Assembly (NCBI GenBank): GCA_900544445.1
Contig: UQVK01000006.1
Location: 19,201-83,200, forward strand
From: an uncultured Lachnospiraceae bacterium
GTDB taxonomy: Bacteria; Bacillota; Clostridia; Lachnospirales; Lachnospiraceae
DNA: 64,000 bases
Direction: 5' to 3'
Part shown: positions 1-7,867 of the stretch, one piece after another
Position numbering within the stretch: position 1 is the first letter of the stretch
Layout of the letters: each line of letters starts with the position of its first letter
Position numbers and translations under genes: made by a program
The notes under the pieces: model-generated
The model's database searches: none
What the model was told of the DNA's origin: nothing
Seen by the model: the letters and a program-made list of their open reading frames with translations, nothing else

Positions 1-1350
1 GTTCACATTCTCTTCCGGATCCACGGACAGATGGTACAGCTCATCCGGTCCGTAGGGAATCCGGCAGACGTACTTCCATTCCTCTGTCCGGATCATGCGC
101 GTCGGCCCGTATTCGTCATATACCACCACCCATTCCCCGGAGCCGTCCTTTGCAGCAGAGTCCGTTTTCCCTTCCCCCGAAGAAGCATTTCCGGCAAATA
201 CGTCCGCAAAGCTCCTTCCGGGGAGACGCTCCTTCTCTTTTCCGGAGCCTTCCCCGCTTCCCGTTTCATACGCCTCCGGAATTCCGTCCGCAATTCCGGC
301 CATATCCATCAGCGTGGGGAAAAAGTCGTACTGGCTGCACATCCTCCTGCACACCACGCCCGCCGGGTAATGTCCGGGCCAGGAAATCAGCAGGGGGACC
401 TTCACCGCACTGTCATACATATTGAAGGGGAAGGTGCCGTTCCCCTTGCCCCAGATTCCGTGGTGCCCCATATTCATGCCGTTGTCCGCCGTGAAAATCA
501 CGATGGTATCCTCCCGCATGCCCAGCTCCTCCAGCCGGTCGAGAATCCGCCCGATATTGGCGTCCATGGCGGTGATTGCCGCGTAGTAGCCGCGAAGCAG
601 GGATTTTCTCACCTCTCCCGTTCCATAGGGCGCGCTTTCAATCTGATTGGGATGGATGGGCAGATCCGGCGTTGCGGTAAAGCCGCAGTCCCGGTACATT
701 TCGACGTATTCCTTCGGATGCTGATCCTCATCCCAGGGATCGTGGGGCGCCGTGTAGTGAACGCTCAGATAGAACGGCTCTTCCTGCCCCTGAAATTCCG
801 CAAGCCACCCCAGGGCCTTATCCGTAATCACATCCGTGATATACCGGTTTTCAAAATGAATGGTACCGTTCTCCACCACATCCGCCTTGTAATAATAGCA
901 GCCGCCCCTTCCGATGGTGAACCACCGGTCAAAACCATGCTGCGGCACAAGGCTGTCTCCCAGATGCCATTTTCCGGCCAGGGCGCAGGTATAGCCGTTT
1001 TCCTTCAGCACATCCGTATAGGTGCGCATACCGTCCAGATAACGGATGGGCTTGTCCTCAAACCGGTAATAGGGATCCTCCCTGATCTCTCCCAGCGCTT
1101 CCCTGTCCAGATTTCCGGAACAGATCCAGTCCTGAACGCCGTGGGCGGAGGGAATCCGCCCGGTCAGCAGACTGGCCCTCGCAGGAGAGCAGACCGGCGA
1201 CGTACAGAAGAAATTTTCAAAACGGTATCCTTCCGCCGCTATCCGGTCCATGTTCGGCGTATGGATATCCGTATTTCCCGCGCACCGCATGGCCCAGGCG
1301 CCCTGATCGTCGCTGAGGATAAACAGGATATTCGGTTTTCTGTTTTTCAT
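1..1350 (-). CDS. Sulfatase, C-terminus cut by window edge
   Basis: Type I (formylglycine) sulfatase that would remove sulfate esters from a sugar substrate. The protein starts MKNRKPNILFILSDDQ, with the metal-binding DD pair, and carries CTSPVCSPARASLLTGR, where C54 of the C-x-P-x-R motif is the residue converted to formylglycine. Later DNG and HHG segments fit the family. The start ATG at 1350 is preceded by AAAGGAAAAACC. About 450 codons are present and the frame runs off the left edge, so the C-terminus is missing. There is no signal peptide, so a cytoplasmic location is inferred. It is the last visible gene of a right-to-left set: sulfatase 2, two permeases, binding protein, this gene. 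A maturation enzyme (anSME) is not in the window. The family call is firm; the substrate is unknown, although the fucosidase nearby suggests a sulfated fucose-containing glycan. Confidence 0.93.
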   Translation of the reverse strand, partial: MKNRKPNILFILSDDQGAWAMRCAGNTDIHTPNMDRIAAEGYRFENFFCTSPVCSPARASLLTGRIPSAHGVQDWICSGNLDREALGEIREDPYYRFEDKPIRYLDGMRTYTDVLKENGYTCALAGKWHLGDSLVPQHGFDRWFTIGRGGCYYYKADVVENGTIHFENRYITDVITDKALGWLAEFQGQEEPFYLSVHYTAPHDPWDEDQHPKEYVEMYRDCGFTATPDLPIHPNQIESAPYGTGEVRKSLLRGYYAAITAMDANIGRILDRLEELGMREDTIVIFTADNGMNMGHHGIWGKGNGTFPFNMYDSAVKVPLLISWPGHYPAGVVCRRMCSQYDFFPTLMDMAGIADGIPEAYETGSGEGSGKEKERLPGRSFADVFAGNASSGEGKTDSAAKDGSGEWVVVYDEYGPTRMIRTEEWKYVCRIPYGPDELYHLSVDPEENVN

Positions 1351-1377
1351 TTCGGTTTTTCCTTTCTTCCATCAGCA

Positions 1378-1407
1378 AACGGACAGGAAGCGCACTTCCT
1401 GTCCGTT
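1378..1407 (-). promoter_or_regulatory. Perfect intercistronic hairpin below the binding-protein gene
   Basis: A 13-bp perfect stem, AACGGACAGGAAG paired with CTTCCTGTCCGTT around a CGCA loop, lies between the binding-protein stop (1432) and the sulfatase start (1350). No T-tract follows it on the minus strand, so it is probably an mRNA-stabilising or partly attenuating hairpin that keeps binding-protein mRNA more abundant than the sulfatase message, rather than a full terminator. Confidence 0.65.
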
Positions 1408-1431
1408 CCGTTTCTTTTTCTTTCCTGTTCT

Positions 1432-3048
1432 TTATTCTGCCGCGGAACCGCCCCATGCATCAAGCTGGGTCTGTATCTCATCCATCAGAATCTGCACGCC
1501 GTTGTCCTCCAGCGCCTGAAGGAATTTCGGCACATTCTCTGCAGGATCCACCATTCCGCTCTCCAGAGCTTTGGAGTATTCCTCCACCGTACTGGTCAGG
1601 GCCGCAATTTCCGCTTCTACAGGCGTGGTATCAAAGGTGAATCCGTTGTGCGGCGCGGCAACTGCGGACTCATTATATTCCGTAAACAGGTCCTCGATGT
1701 TCTCCGGATAAGAGATATCCCATTTCTGGTTGAACGGGGTACCGAACTGCCAGCCATAGGTATAATCATATCCGTTGTCCGCGGGATCCAGCGTGCCGCC
1801 CATGGTTCTGTCTACCTGAGTGTCGCCCACCGCAGTATAGTGTTCGCCTTCAATTCCGTGACGGATCAGGGTTCCCACATATTCATCCGTATTCAGCAGG
1901 TTGATGAACTCCAGAGCCTTTTCCGGATATTCGGAAGCGGAGGAAATTGCCAGCAGGCCGCCCATCGCGTTTCTCGTCTCGAACAGGGGATCCATCAGCG
2001 GAACAAAGGTCACGCCGTGTCCGGTCTTGGCCTCCTCGGCTTCTGCCGCGCCGGGCGCATAGGAGATCACGTAGGAGAACAGTTTTCCATTGGCAAAATC
2101 ATTGTCTCTGTTTGCCGTATCGGAGTCGTAGTTTACAGGATCTGCTGACAGATAGCCGTTATTGTACCAGTCGCGCACCAGGCTGCAGTAGTCCATGTAA
2201 TCCTGGCTGGCATACTGATTAAACACCTCAGCTTCTCCCGCAAAATTGCCGTATGCGGAAACCGGAGATGCGCCGGGAAGCGTAGGTGTTCCCGTCAGGC
2301 TCTCATAAGGGGTCGTCAGGTTAAAGGACATGCCGCTGACGCCGATCACGCTCTCCCCTGCGGCCGTGGACTTTTCCTTTACGGTCTTCAGCACTTCCGT
2401 ATAGTCTTCCAGCGTTTTCACAGTGCTCAGATCGATGCCATATTCCTCAGCCATGTCGCTGTTCACAAAGAAGCCGGACTGCCATCCCATTTCCTTGTAG
2501 GAAGGAACGCCATAAATGCTGCCGTCAATGGATGCCGCGGTCCAGAGCTCTTCCGGAATGAATTCCCAGGTTTCCGGCGCATACTGGGGAAGCAGCTCCG
2601 TGATATCCAGGAAAGCGCCCCTTCCGGCAAACTGGGTATAGTTGGTCGTCCAGTTTGCGGTAAAGCAGATGTCAAAATAGTCGCCGGAATTGATCAGAGT
2701 GGGCATCTTCTCCTTGTAATCCGGATTTGCAATCACCGTGTAATCGATTTCCACGCCGATTTTGTCTCTTGTGTACTCGTTCAGCTTTTCGATCACCTTA
2801 TCCGTATCGGCAGCTACCGGGTTAATGGACATATACCATTTCAGCGTGACGACCTCGTCTGAACCGGTCTCCTGCGCCGTGGTTTCCGCCGCCGTATCAG
2901 CCGCAGAAGCCTCTTCCGATGCAGCTGCGCTTCCGCCCGTCTCTGCGGAATCCGTTGATGCGGTCTGCGTGGATCCGCCGCAGCCGGCGAGCATGGCCGT
3001 GGTAAGAAGCAGGGCCAGTCCTGTGCTCAACAGTTTCTTCATCTTCAT
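1432..3048 (-). CDS. Extracellular sugar-binding lipoprotein (LplA type)
   Basis: Substrate-binding component of a carbohydrate ABC importer, 538 aa, within the usual size range for LplA-type lipoproteins. It begins MKMKKLLSTGLALLLTTAM followed by the lipobox LAGC (Cys23), then an Ser/Thr/Ala/Glu-rich linker, so it should be anchored on the outer face of the membrane. The mature part begins VVTLKWYMSINP, typical of solute-binding family 1. The ATG at 3048 follows GGAGGGAAAAGAGT. The two permease genes lie immediately upstream in the same direction (119-nt gap), which strongly suggests one transport system. A hairpin follows the stop codon. Ligand unknown; a sulfated or fucosylated oligosaccharide is inferred from the neighbours. 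Confidence 0.92.
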   Translation of the reverse strand: MKMKKLLSTGLALLLTTAMLAGCGGSTQTASTDSAETGGSAAASEEASAADTAAETTAQETGSDEVVTLKWYMSINPVAADTDKVIEKLNEYTRDKIGVEIDYTVIANPDYKEKMPTLINSGDYFDICFTANWTTNYTQFAGRGAFLDITELLPQYAPETWEFIPEELWTAASIDGSIYGVPSYKEMGWQSGFFVNSDMAEEYGIDLSTVKTLEDYTEVLKTVKEKSTAAGESVIGVSGMSFNLTTPYESLTGTPTLPGASPVSAYGNFAGEAEVFNQYASQDYMDYCSLVRDWYNNGYLSADPVNYDSDTANRDNDFANGKLFSYVISYAPGAAEAEEAKTGHGVTFVPLMDPLFETRNAMGGLLAISSASEYPEKALEFINLLNTDEYVGTLIRHGIEGEHYTAVGDTQVDRTMGGTLDPADNGYDYTYGWQFGTPFNQKWDISYPENIEDLFTEYNESAVAAPHNGFTFDTTPVEAEIAALTSTVEEYSKALESGMVDPAENVPKFLQALEDNGVQILMDEIQTQLDAWGGSAAE

Positions 3049-3167
3049 ACTCTTTTCCCTCCATATACTATGGTTATCATTTATTTACAAAATGCGCAAC
3101 TGGCGCATTTCACAAATTCTTTTTTTGTTCCTGTACTCCGTGCAGCCGCACATGTTTTCGGCTGTAC

Positions 3168-4088
3168 TCAGCCTTTTACGCCGCCGACGGTAAGTCCCTT
3201 TACGAAATATTTCTGGAAGAAGGGGTAAGCCAGCATAACCGGCAGCACCACCAGAACCGTCAGAGCCATCCGGCCGCTGTCTGTGGGCGCGTTCTTTGCC
3301 ATTTCCGCATATTCCAGGGCGTTTGCCGAAGACTGGGTCAGGGCCTCCAGGCTGTTCTGCATGCTCTGCAGAAGCGTCTGGATCGGATATTTTTCGGTCT
3401 CAAAGATGTAAAGCATTCCCAGAAACCAGTCGTTCCAGTAAGCGATGACGGTGAACAGTCCGATGGTTGCAACTCCCGGTTTGGACAGAGGGAGCACAAT
3501 CCTCAGGAACGTGTAGAACTCTCCTGCCCCGTCCATATGTGCCGCCTCTATGATCTCCAGCGGAATCCCTTTAAAGAAGGTTCTCAGCACCACCACATAA
3601 AACACGTTCAGAGACATCGGGAAGATCAGCGCCCACACCGTATCCCGCAGTCCGAGCAGCTGGGTGTTGACCATGTAGCTGGGAACCAGGCCGCCGTTAA
3701 ACAGCATGGTGAACAGAAGCAGCAGCGTGAGAATACGTCCGTAACGATAATCCGGTCTGGAAAGCACGTAGGACAGCATGGTGGTCACCGCAAGGCTGAA
3801 CAGGGTTCCGAATACTGTCACGAACAGGGTGATCGCATAAGACCGCACGATCTGATCTCCCAGCCTCAGGAAGAATTTATATGCCTCCAGGCTGAATTCA
3901 GCCGGGAAGAAGGAATAGCCCTTCAGGAAGATGCTCTGCTCGCTGCTGAAGGAAACGATGACTACCAGCAGGACCGGCAGCACGCACAGCGCGGCAAGGA
4001 GCGTCAGAACAATCAGCAGAATCACATTTGACCGGACGCTGATGGCATTGATTCTTTTTTCTTTTCTATGACGAATCGTTTTTGACAT
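3168..4088 (-). CDS. Carbohydrate ABC importer permease, LplC/MsmG type
   Basis: Inner-membrane subunit of the sugar importer, 306 aa with about six transmembrane segments. It carries the permease EAA loop (EAAHMDGAGEFYTFLRIVLP) that contacts the ATPase. The start was set at MSKTIRHRKEK (4088) because AAGGAGGCTCAT precedes it with ideal spacing; the longer frame upstream has no ribosome site. It starts 10 nt after the stop of the partner permease, so the two are translated as a pair. The C-terminus ends KGLTVGGVKG, the usual ending for this family. No ATPase gene is adjacent; a shared MsmK-type ATPase encoded at 46.8-47.9 kb is the likely motor. Confidence 0.93.
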   Translation of the reverse strand: MSKTIRHRKEKRINAISVRSNVILLIVLTLLAALCVLPVLLVVIVSFSSEQSIFLKGYSFFPAEFSLEAYKFFLRLGDQIVRSYAITLFVTVFGTLFSLAVTTMLSYVLSRPDYRYGRILTLLLLFTMLFNGGLVPSYMVNTQLLGLRDTVWALIFPMSLNVFYVVVLRTFFKGIPLEIIEAAHMDGAGEFYTFLRIVLPLSKPGVATIGLFTVIAYWNDWFLGMLYIFETEKYPIQTLLQSMQNSLEALTQSSANALEYAEMAKNAPTDSGRMALTVLVVLPVMLAYPFFQKYFVKGLTVGGVKG

Positions 4089-4098
4089 ATGAGCCTCC

Positions 4099-5013
4099 TT
4101 AAAACAGTGCGCTGTCCTTGTCAATCTTACGCACGATGAAATTGGATACCAGCACCAGCACAAAACCGACCAGAGACTGATACAGACTCGCCGCAGCCGA
4201 CATGCCGATGTTTCCGTTTTCCTTCAGAGCCCGGTATACGTAGGTGTCGATCACGTTCGTCACGGGGAACAGAGGGCCGGAATTCCTCGGGAGCTGGTAG
4301 AACAGGCCGAAGTCCGCATAAAAAATCTTTCCGATTGCCAGAATGGTCAGCACGATCATCATGCTCTTCAGGGAAGGAAGCGTGATATAACGGATCTGCT
4401 GCCATTTGGTGGCTCCGTCCATCAGGGCCGCCTCATAATAGTCGTTCGAGATTCCAACGATGGAACCAAGGTACATGACCGTCGAATATCCGAGGGTTTT
4501 CCATACCTGGAAAATGATGAGGATAAAGGGCCATACACGCGGTTCCGAATACCAGGTCACATTCAGTCCAAACGCCCTGTTGATAAATCCGTTGTCCACG
4601 CTCAACAGCGAGTAGGCCACGAAGGAAACCACTACCCAGGACAGGAAATAGGGGGCCATGAAAATGGTCTGATAAACCTTGGCCGCTTTTTTCTGATGCA
4701 GCTCATTGAGGATGATGGCCATCGTCACGGCCAGAACCAGGTCCAGAACAATAAATAAAAGATTGTAGCCCAGCGTATTCCTCGTGATGATCCAGGCGTC
4801 CTTCGTGCGGAACAGATATTCAAAATTTTTCAGGCCGTTCCAGGCGCTTCCGAAGATGCCGTCCCGAATGTTATACTGTTTGAATGCCAGAACGATTCCG
4901 GACAGTGGAAGGTATTTAAACAGGATCATCAGAATGATTCCCGGCAGCGCCATCATGGTGAGCGGCAGATTTTTCTTAAAATAGAACCACCGGCTCTTTT
5001 TCCGCGTTTTCAT
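4099..5013 (-). CDS. Carbohydrate ABC importer permease, LplB type
   Basis: Second membrane subunit of the same importer, 304 aa. It begins MKTRKKSRWFYFKKNLPLTM, has about six membrane segments, and shows the EAA loop as EAALMDGATKWQQIRYITLP. The LplB-type start of the fold, PGIILMILFKYLPLSG, is clear. ATG 5013 is chosen because AAGGAGG lies 7 nt upstream; the in-frame ATG at 5064 would put this ribosome site inside the protein. Its own promoter lies just upstream (5041-5108) and resembles the promoter of the sulfatase gene at 6.6 kb, so the two units are probably co-regulated by the YesN-type regulator. Confidence 0.93.
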   Translation of the reverse strand: MKTRKKSRWFYFKKNLPLTMMALPGIILMILFKYLPLSGIVLAFKQYNIRDGIFGSAWNGLKNFEYLFRTKDAWIITRNTLGYNLLFIVLDLVLAVTMAIILNELHQKKAAKVYQTIFMAPYFLSWVVVSFVAYSLLSVDNGFINRAFGLNVTWYSEPRVWPFILIIFQVWKTLGYSTVMYLGSIVGISNDYYEAALMDGATKWQQIRYITLPSLKSMMIVLTILAIGKIFYADFGLFYQLPRNSGPLFPVTNVIDTYVYRALKENGNIGMSAAASLYQSLVGFVLVLVSNFIVRKIDKDSALF

Positions 5014-5040
5014 ATGCCATCCTCCTTGTTTTTCTGATCT

Positions 5041-5108
5041 GTCTTTATTGTAAGCGGCTTCCACCTTATCAACAACGCGACTTTTTTTAAGCCAGGTGGA
5101 CTTTTTTC
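5041..5108 (-). promoter_or_regulatory. Promoter of the permease operon with upstream operator
   Basis: On the minus strand the -10 TACAAT (5047-5052) follows a poor -35 TTGTTG at 17-bp spacing. Centred about 40-55 bp upstream are GAAAAAAGTCCAC (5096-5108) and a second A-tract. The block CTTACAATAAAGAC and the GAAAAAAGTnCAC box recur at the same spacing (55 versus 56 bp) upstream of the sulfatase gene at 6632-6700. A weak -35 plus a conserved upstream box suggests an activator, plausibly the neighbouring AraC-type regulator. Confidence 0.6.
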
Positions 5109-5115
5109 GGATTTC

Positions 5116-6567
5116 TCAGTAAAACTCCCGGATCCTCCTGAACCAGGTCAGAGCCGGATCCCGGGTTTCCACCATATACCGTTCCATCCTGTCCATATAG
5201 TCCTTCTTAATCTCACGGTAGGCTTCGTCATAGCATACGTTCTTCAGCTGCCAGGGATCCTTTTTCAGATCATACAGCTCCCCTCTTTCGTTCTCATTGA
5301 AGGTAAACTGATAATCCAGATCCCTCACCATCCGCTGTCTTGCCATGTAAAAATGATAATGGAATTCGCAGAAAATCTCCTTCCTTCCATTGTCCGTCTG
5401 CTGCGCGCACATGAGCGGAAGCAGGCTTTCCCCATCCACCTTTTTCGGAGGCTTCACCCCCGCCAGATCCAGAATGCTGGGCATCAGCTCCTGCAGAAGA
5501 ACCAGACTGTCGTTGTCTTCCTTTCCAAGCCCCTTTACCACCAGAGGAATCCGGTAGATCTCATCGAAGGTAAATGCGCCCTTTTCGATCAGCTTATGAG
5601 CGCCGAGACAGTCGCCGTGATCCGCCGAATAAATAATGACCGTATCCTCATACAGACCGCATTCCTTCAGCTTTTCCACAATCAGCCCCACACAGTCGTC
5701 GATCATGGTGCAGTGGCCGAAATACCGGGCGGCAATTTCCTGGAAGCCCTTCCATCCATAGTCGGAAAGCCCCCACATCTTTTCCGTCAGATAATATCCA
5801 TATGGCTTGTCATGAAAATCCTCACAATAGCTGGGATGCTCCGGAATATCATCAGGATTGTACATGGAGTAATAGGGTTCCGGAACGATGCTCGGGCTGT
5901 GCGGCCCCCAGAAATTGCTCCAGATGAAAAACGGCCTGTCATCCTCCTTCGCCTTTTCGATCAGCCGGTTCGTCTCCTGCGCCACGAAGTACTCGATTGT
6001 GCTCTCGAATGGCCCGTCGTGCCTGCAGAACATTTCCTGAATCTGCAGGGCCGGATTATTCCCCATGAAACCGCAGCTCACATCCACGCCTTCATATCCA
6101 TGTTCCTTCAGGTACTCCTCATAATAATTAGGTTTGTTTTTCGGCGGAATATCAAACTTCAGGCTGGGAAACACGCGGCTGCCGGGGAAGCCGTATCCCA
6201 TAAAGGGAAGATTGTCCTCAAAACCGCATTCCTCCGGCGTCCGGTTCGGAGACACATGCCATTTTCCCACATACCCGCAGTAATATCCCGCATCCGCCAT
6301 ACACTGGCCAAGAAGCGGCGTTCCTTCCCTAATATCCGTATAATTATCCACCACCCCATGCTTATGGGAATACAGCCCTGTCATCACGCTGGCTCTTGAC
6401 GGCGCGCAGATGGCAGAGGTGCAGAACGCGTTGTTAAACTTCATCCCTTCCTGAGCCAGCCTGTCAATATTCGGCGTCCGGCAGATACAGTCCTTCCCAT
6501 AGGCGCTGATTGTATCCAGCCGCTGCTGGTCCGACAGCAGAAGCAGTACGTTTTTTCTCTTTCCCAT
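5116..6567 (-). CDS. Sulfatase (second copy, full length)
   Basis: Formylglycine-dependent sulfatase of 483 aa, complete. The metal site begins with LLLSDQQRLD and the activation motif is CAPSRASVMTGL with Cys54 as the future formylglycine. SADHGDCLGAHKL carries the later metal-ligand Asp/His region, and the C-terminus WFRRIREFY is usual for this group. The start is placed at MGKRKN (6567), where TGGAGG lies 5-6 nt upstream; the ATG at 6579 lacks a good site. No signal peptide is present, so it should act in the cytoplasm. It heads the minus-strand run that continues with the importer and sulfatase 1, and is divergent from the regulator gene at 6797. Confidence 0.95.
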   Translation of the reverse strand: MGKRKNVLLLLSDQQRLDTISAYGKDCICRTPNIDRLAQEGMKFNNAFCTSAICAPSRASVMTGLYSHKHGVVDNYTDIREGTPLLGQCMADAGYYCGYVGKWHVSPNRTPEECGFEDNLPFMGYGFPGSRVFPSLKFDIPPKNKPNYYEEYLKEHGYEGVDVSCGFMGNNPALQIQEMFCRHDGPFESTIEYFVAQETNRLIEKAKEDDRPFFIWSNFWGPHSPSIVPEPYYSMYNPDDIPEHPSYCEDFHDKPYGYYLTEKMWGLSDYGWKGFQEIAARYFGHCTMIDDCVGLIVEKLKECGLYEDTVIIYSADHGDCLGAHKLIEKGAFTFDEIYRIPLVVKGLGKEDNDSLVLLQELMPSILDLAGVKPPKKVDGESLLPLMCAQQTDNGRKEIFCEFHYHFYMARQRMVRDLDYQFTFNENERGELYDLKKDPWQLKNVCYDEAYREIKKDYMDRMERYMVETRDPALTWFRRIREFY

Positions 6568-6631
6568 CTTTTCCTCCATTCCGGGGCATTCCTGCCTCCC
6601 GTTTTCGCTTTTCTTCCATTTGTGCTGCGTT

Positions 6632-6700
6632 GTCTTTATTGTAAGGGTCTCTCTTCTCCGGCGACAGTGAGAATCTTTTTAGAATTCGTGCACTTTTTTC
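6632..6700 (-). promoter_or_regulatory. Promoter and operator of the sulfatase-importer run
   Basis: Minus-strand -10 TACAAT (6638-6643) lies within CTTACAATAAAGAC, with a poor -35 TGTCGC at 17 bp. GAAAAAAGTGCAC (6688-6700) lies upstream. Both blocks are shared with the permease promoter at 5041-5108 at nearly identical spacing. This fits an activator-dependent promoter in the same regulon. Confidence 0.6.
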
Positions 6701-6718
6701 GCTTCTTGCCAGGAAGAA

Positions 6719-6747
6719 TTGCTCTCTCGGCAAACTCGCTCTATAAT
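6719..6747 (+). promoter_or_regulatory. Promoter for the YesN/YesM-type regulator genes
   Basis: TTGCTC, 17 bp, TATAAT on the plus strand, about 50 bp before the ATG at 6797. It is a near-consensus housekeeping promoter, so the sensor and regulator are probably made constitutively. Confidence 0.75.
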
Positions 6748-6796
6748 TAGGGAAAACGGCAGTGAATTTATGCTTCTGTGCAGGGAGGAGAAGGTT

Positions 6797-7867
6797 ATGC
6801 TCAGAATACTGTTGGTGGATGATGAAAAATATACGATCGAAGGCCTGATCTCCATGCTGGACTGGGAACGGTTTGAAGGGGAGCTTGCCGGAACGGCTTC
6901 TTCCGGGGAAGACGCACTGAAGCTTCTGGAAAGCATCCATCCGGATGTGATCATCTCCGATATTAAAATGGGAGGCATGAACGGCATCGAGCTCGCCAGA
7001 CAGGTTCACGAAAAGCAGGAACAGATCCAGATGATCCTGCTCACCGCCCATGGCGAATTTGAATATGCCAGACAGGCGATCCGTTACGGCGTGATCGATT
7101 ATATTTTGAAACCCATCACGCGGGACAAGCTGGAACAGCTCAACTGCCTGCTGGAACAGAAGGCCCAGCAGCTTCTCCTGCGTCAGAAATCCTATCAGAC
7201 GGTCTGGGACGATTCCCTGAAGGAACGGCTCCTGAACGCCCTGAAAACGGGAAACCGGGATACGCTGGACGAGTTTTTCCAGTCCAGGCTGTATCACGAG
7301 CTGATGAACGGGGACGACTGCGATCCCGTCGGTATCCAGCTCTTAAATTACCTCTATCTCTATCTGTCGGATATCAATCTGAATCAGGACGCCATTTCCT
7401 ATTCCAGAAACCAGACCATGGAAAACTTTCTGGAAATGACCGACAGGAAGGAGAAGATGGACTATATCATCACCCGGTATTACGACCTGCTCACAGGAGT
7501 TACTCAGCAGAAAAACGCGCATACCGATGCCATCGCCGCCTATGCCCTGCGCTATATTGAAGAACATTTTGCGGATCCCGAATTCAACCTGTCCGCGCTT
7601 TCCTATGCCATGCACGTTTCTCTGTCCCACCTGAGCACGGTATTCAAGCAGGCTACCGGCGTAAATTTAAGCGCCTATGTGACGGAGCTTCGCATGGAAC
7701 AGGCAAAAAAGCTTCTTTCCGACATGCATTTTCAGATTTCCGAGGTTTCCACCCGTTCCGGTTATTCGGACGCCAAATACTTCGCCAAGCTTTTCAAGAA
7801 GAAGACGGGAAGCACGCCGAGCGAATACAGAAACCTTATCATACAGGGAGGCATTCATGGGAATTAG
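6797..7867 (+). CDS. Response regulator, AraC-type DNA-binding (YesN family)
   Basis: Two-component regulator of 356 aa. The receiver domain starts MLRILLVDDEKYTIEG, with acidic DD at 8-9, phospho-acceptor Asp55 in VIISDIKMGGMNG and the conserved Lys in DYILKPITRDKL. A linker follows, then a C-terminal AraC-type double helix-turn-helix of about 100 residues ending in YSDAKYFAKLFKKKTGSTPSEYR. ATG 6797 was chosen because GGAGGAGAAGG is directly upstream. The stop overlaps the start of the histidine kinase gene by 11 nt, so the two are translationally coupled. Proteins of this family activate nearby sugar-importer and glycosidase operons. Likely targets here are the two matching promoters at 5.05 and 6.64 kb. 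Confidence 0.95.
   Translation: MLRILLVDDEKYTIEGLISMLDWERFEGELAGTASSGEDALKLLESIHPDVIISDIKMGGMNGIELARQVHEKQEQIQMILLTAHGEFEYARQAIRYGVIDYILKPITRDKLEQLNCLLEQKAQQLLLRQKSYQTVWDDSLKERLLNALKTGNRDTLDEFFQSRLYHELMNGDDCDPVGIQLLNYLYLYLSDINLNQDAISYSRNQTMENFLEMTDRKEKMDYIITRYYDLLTGVTQQKNAHTDAIAAYALRYIEEHFADPEFNLSALSYAMHVSLSHLSTVFKQATGVNLSAYVTELRMEQAKKLLSDMHFQISEVSTRSGYSDAKYFAKLFKKKTGSTPSEYRNLIIQGGIHGN

Noticed and set aside
31..2148. 705-codon open frame on the plus strand over the sulfatase and binding-protein genes
   Set aside because: It is antisense to two clear minus-strand genes, lacks a ribosome site and has no recognisable domain. Codon bias of the sense genes leaves this antisense frame open. The same applies to long antisense frames over the histidine kinase (7839-9641), fucosidase (9566-11053), metG (51879-54023), the arabinose kinase (59134-60696) and araA (60461-61996).
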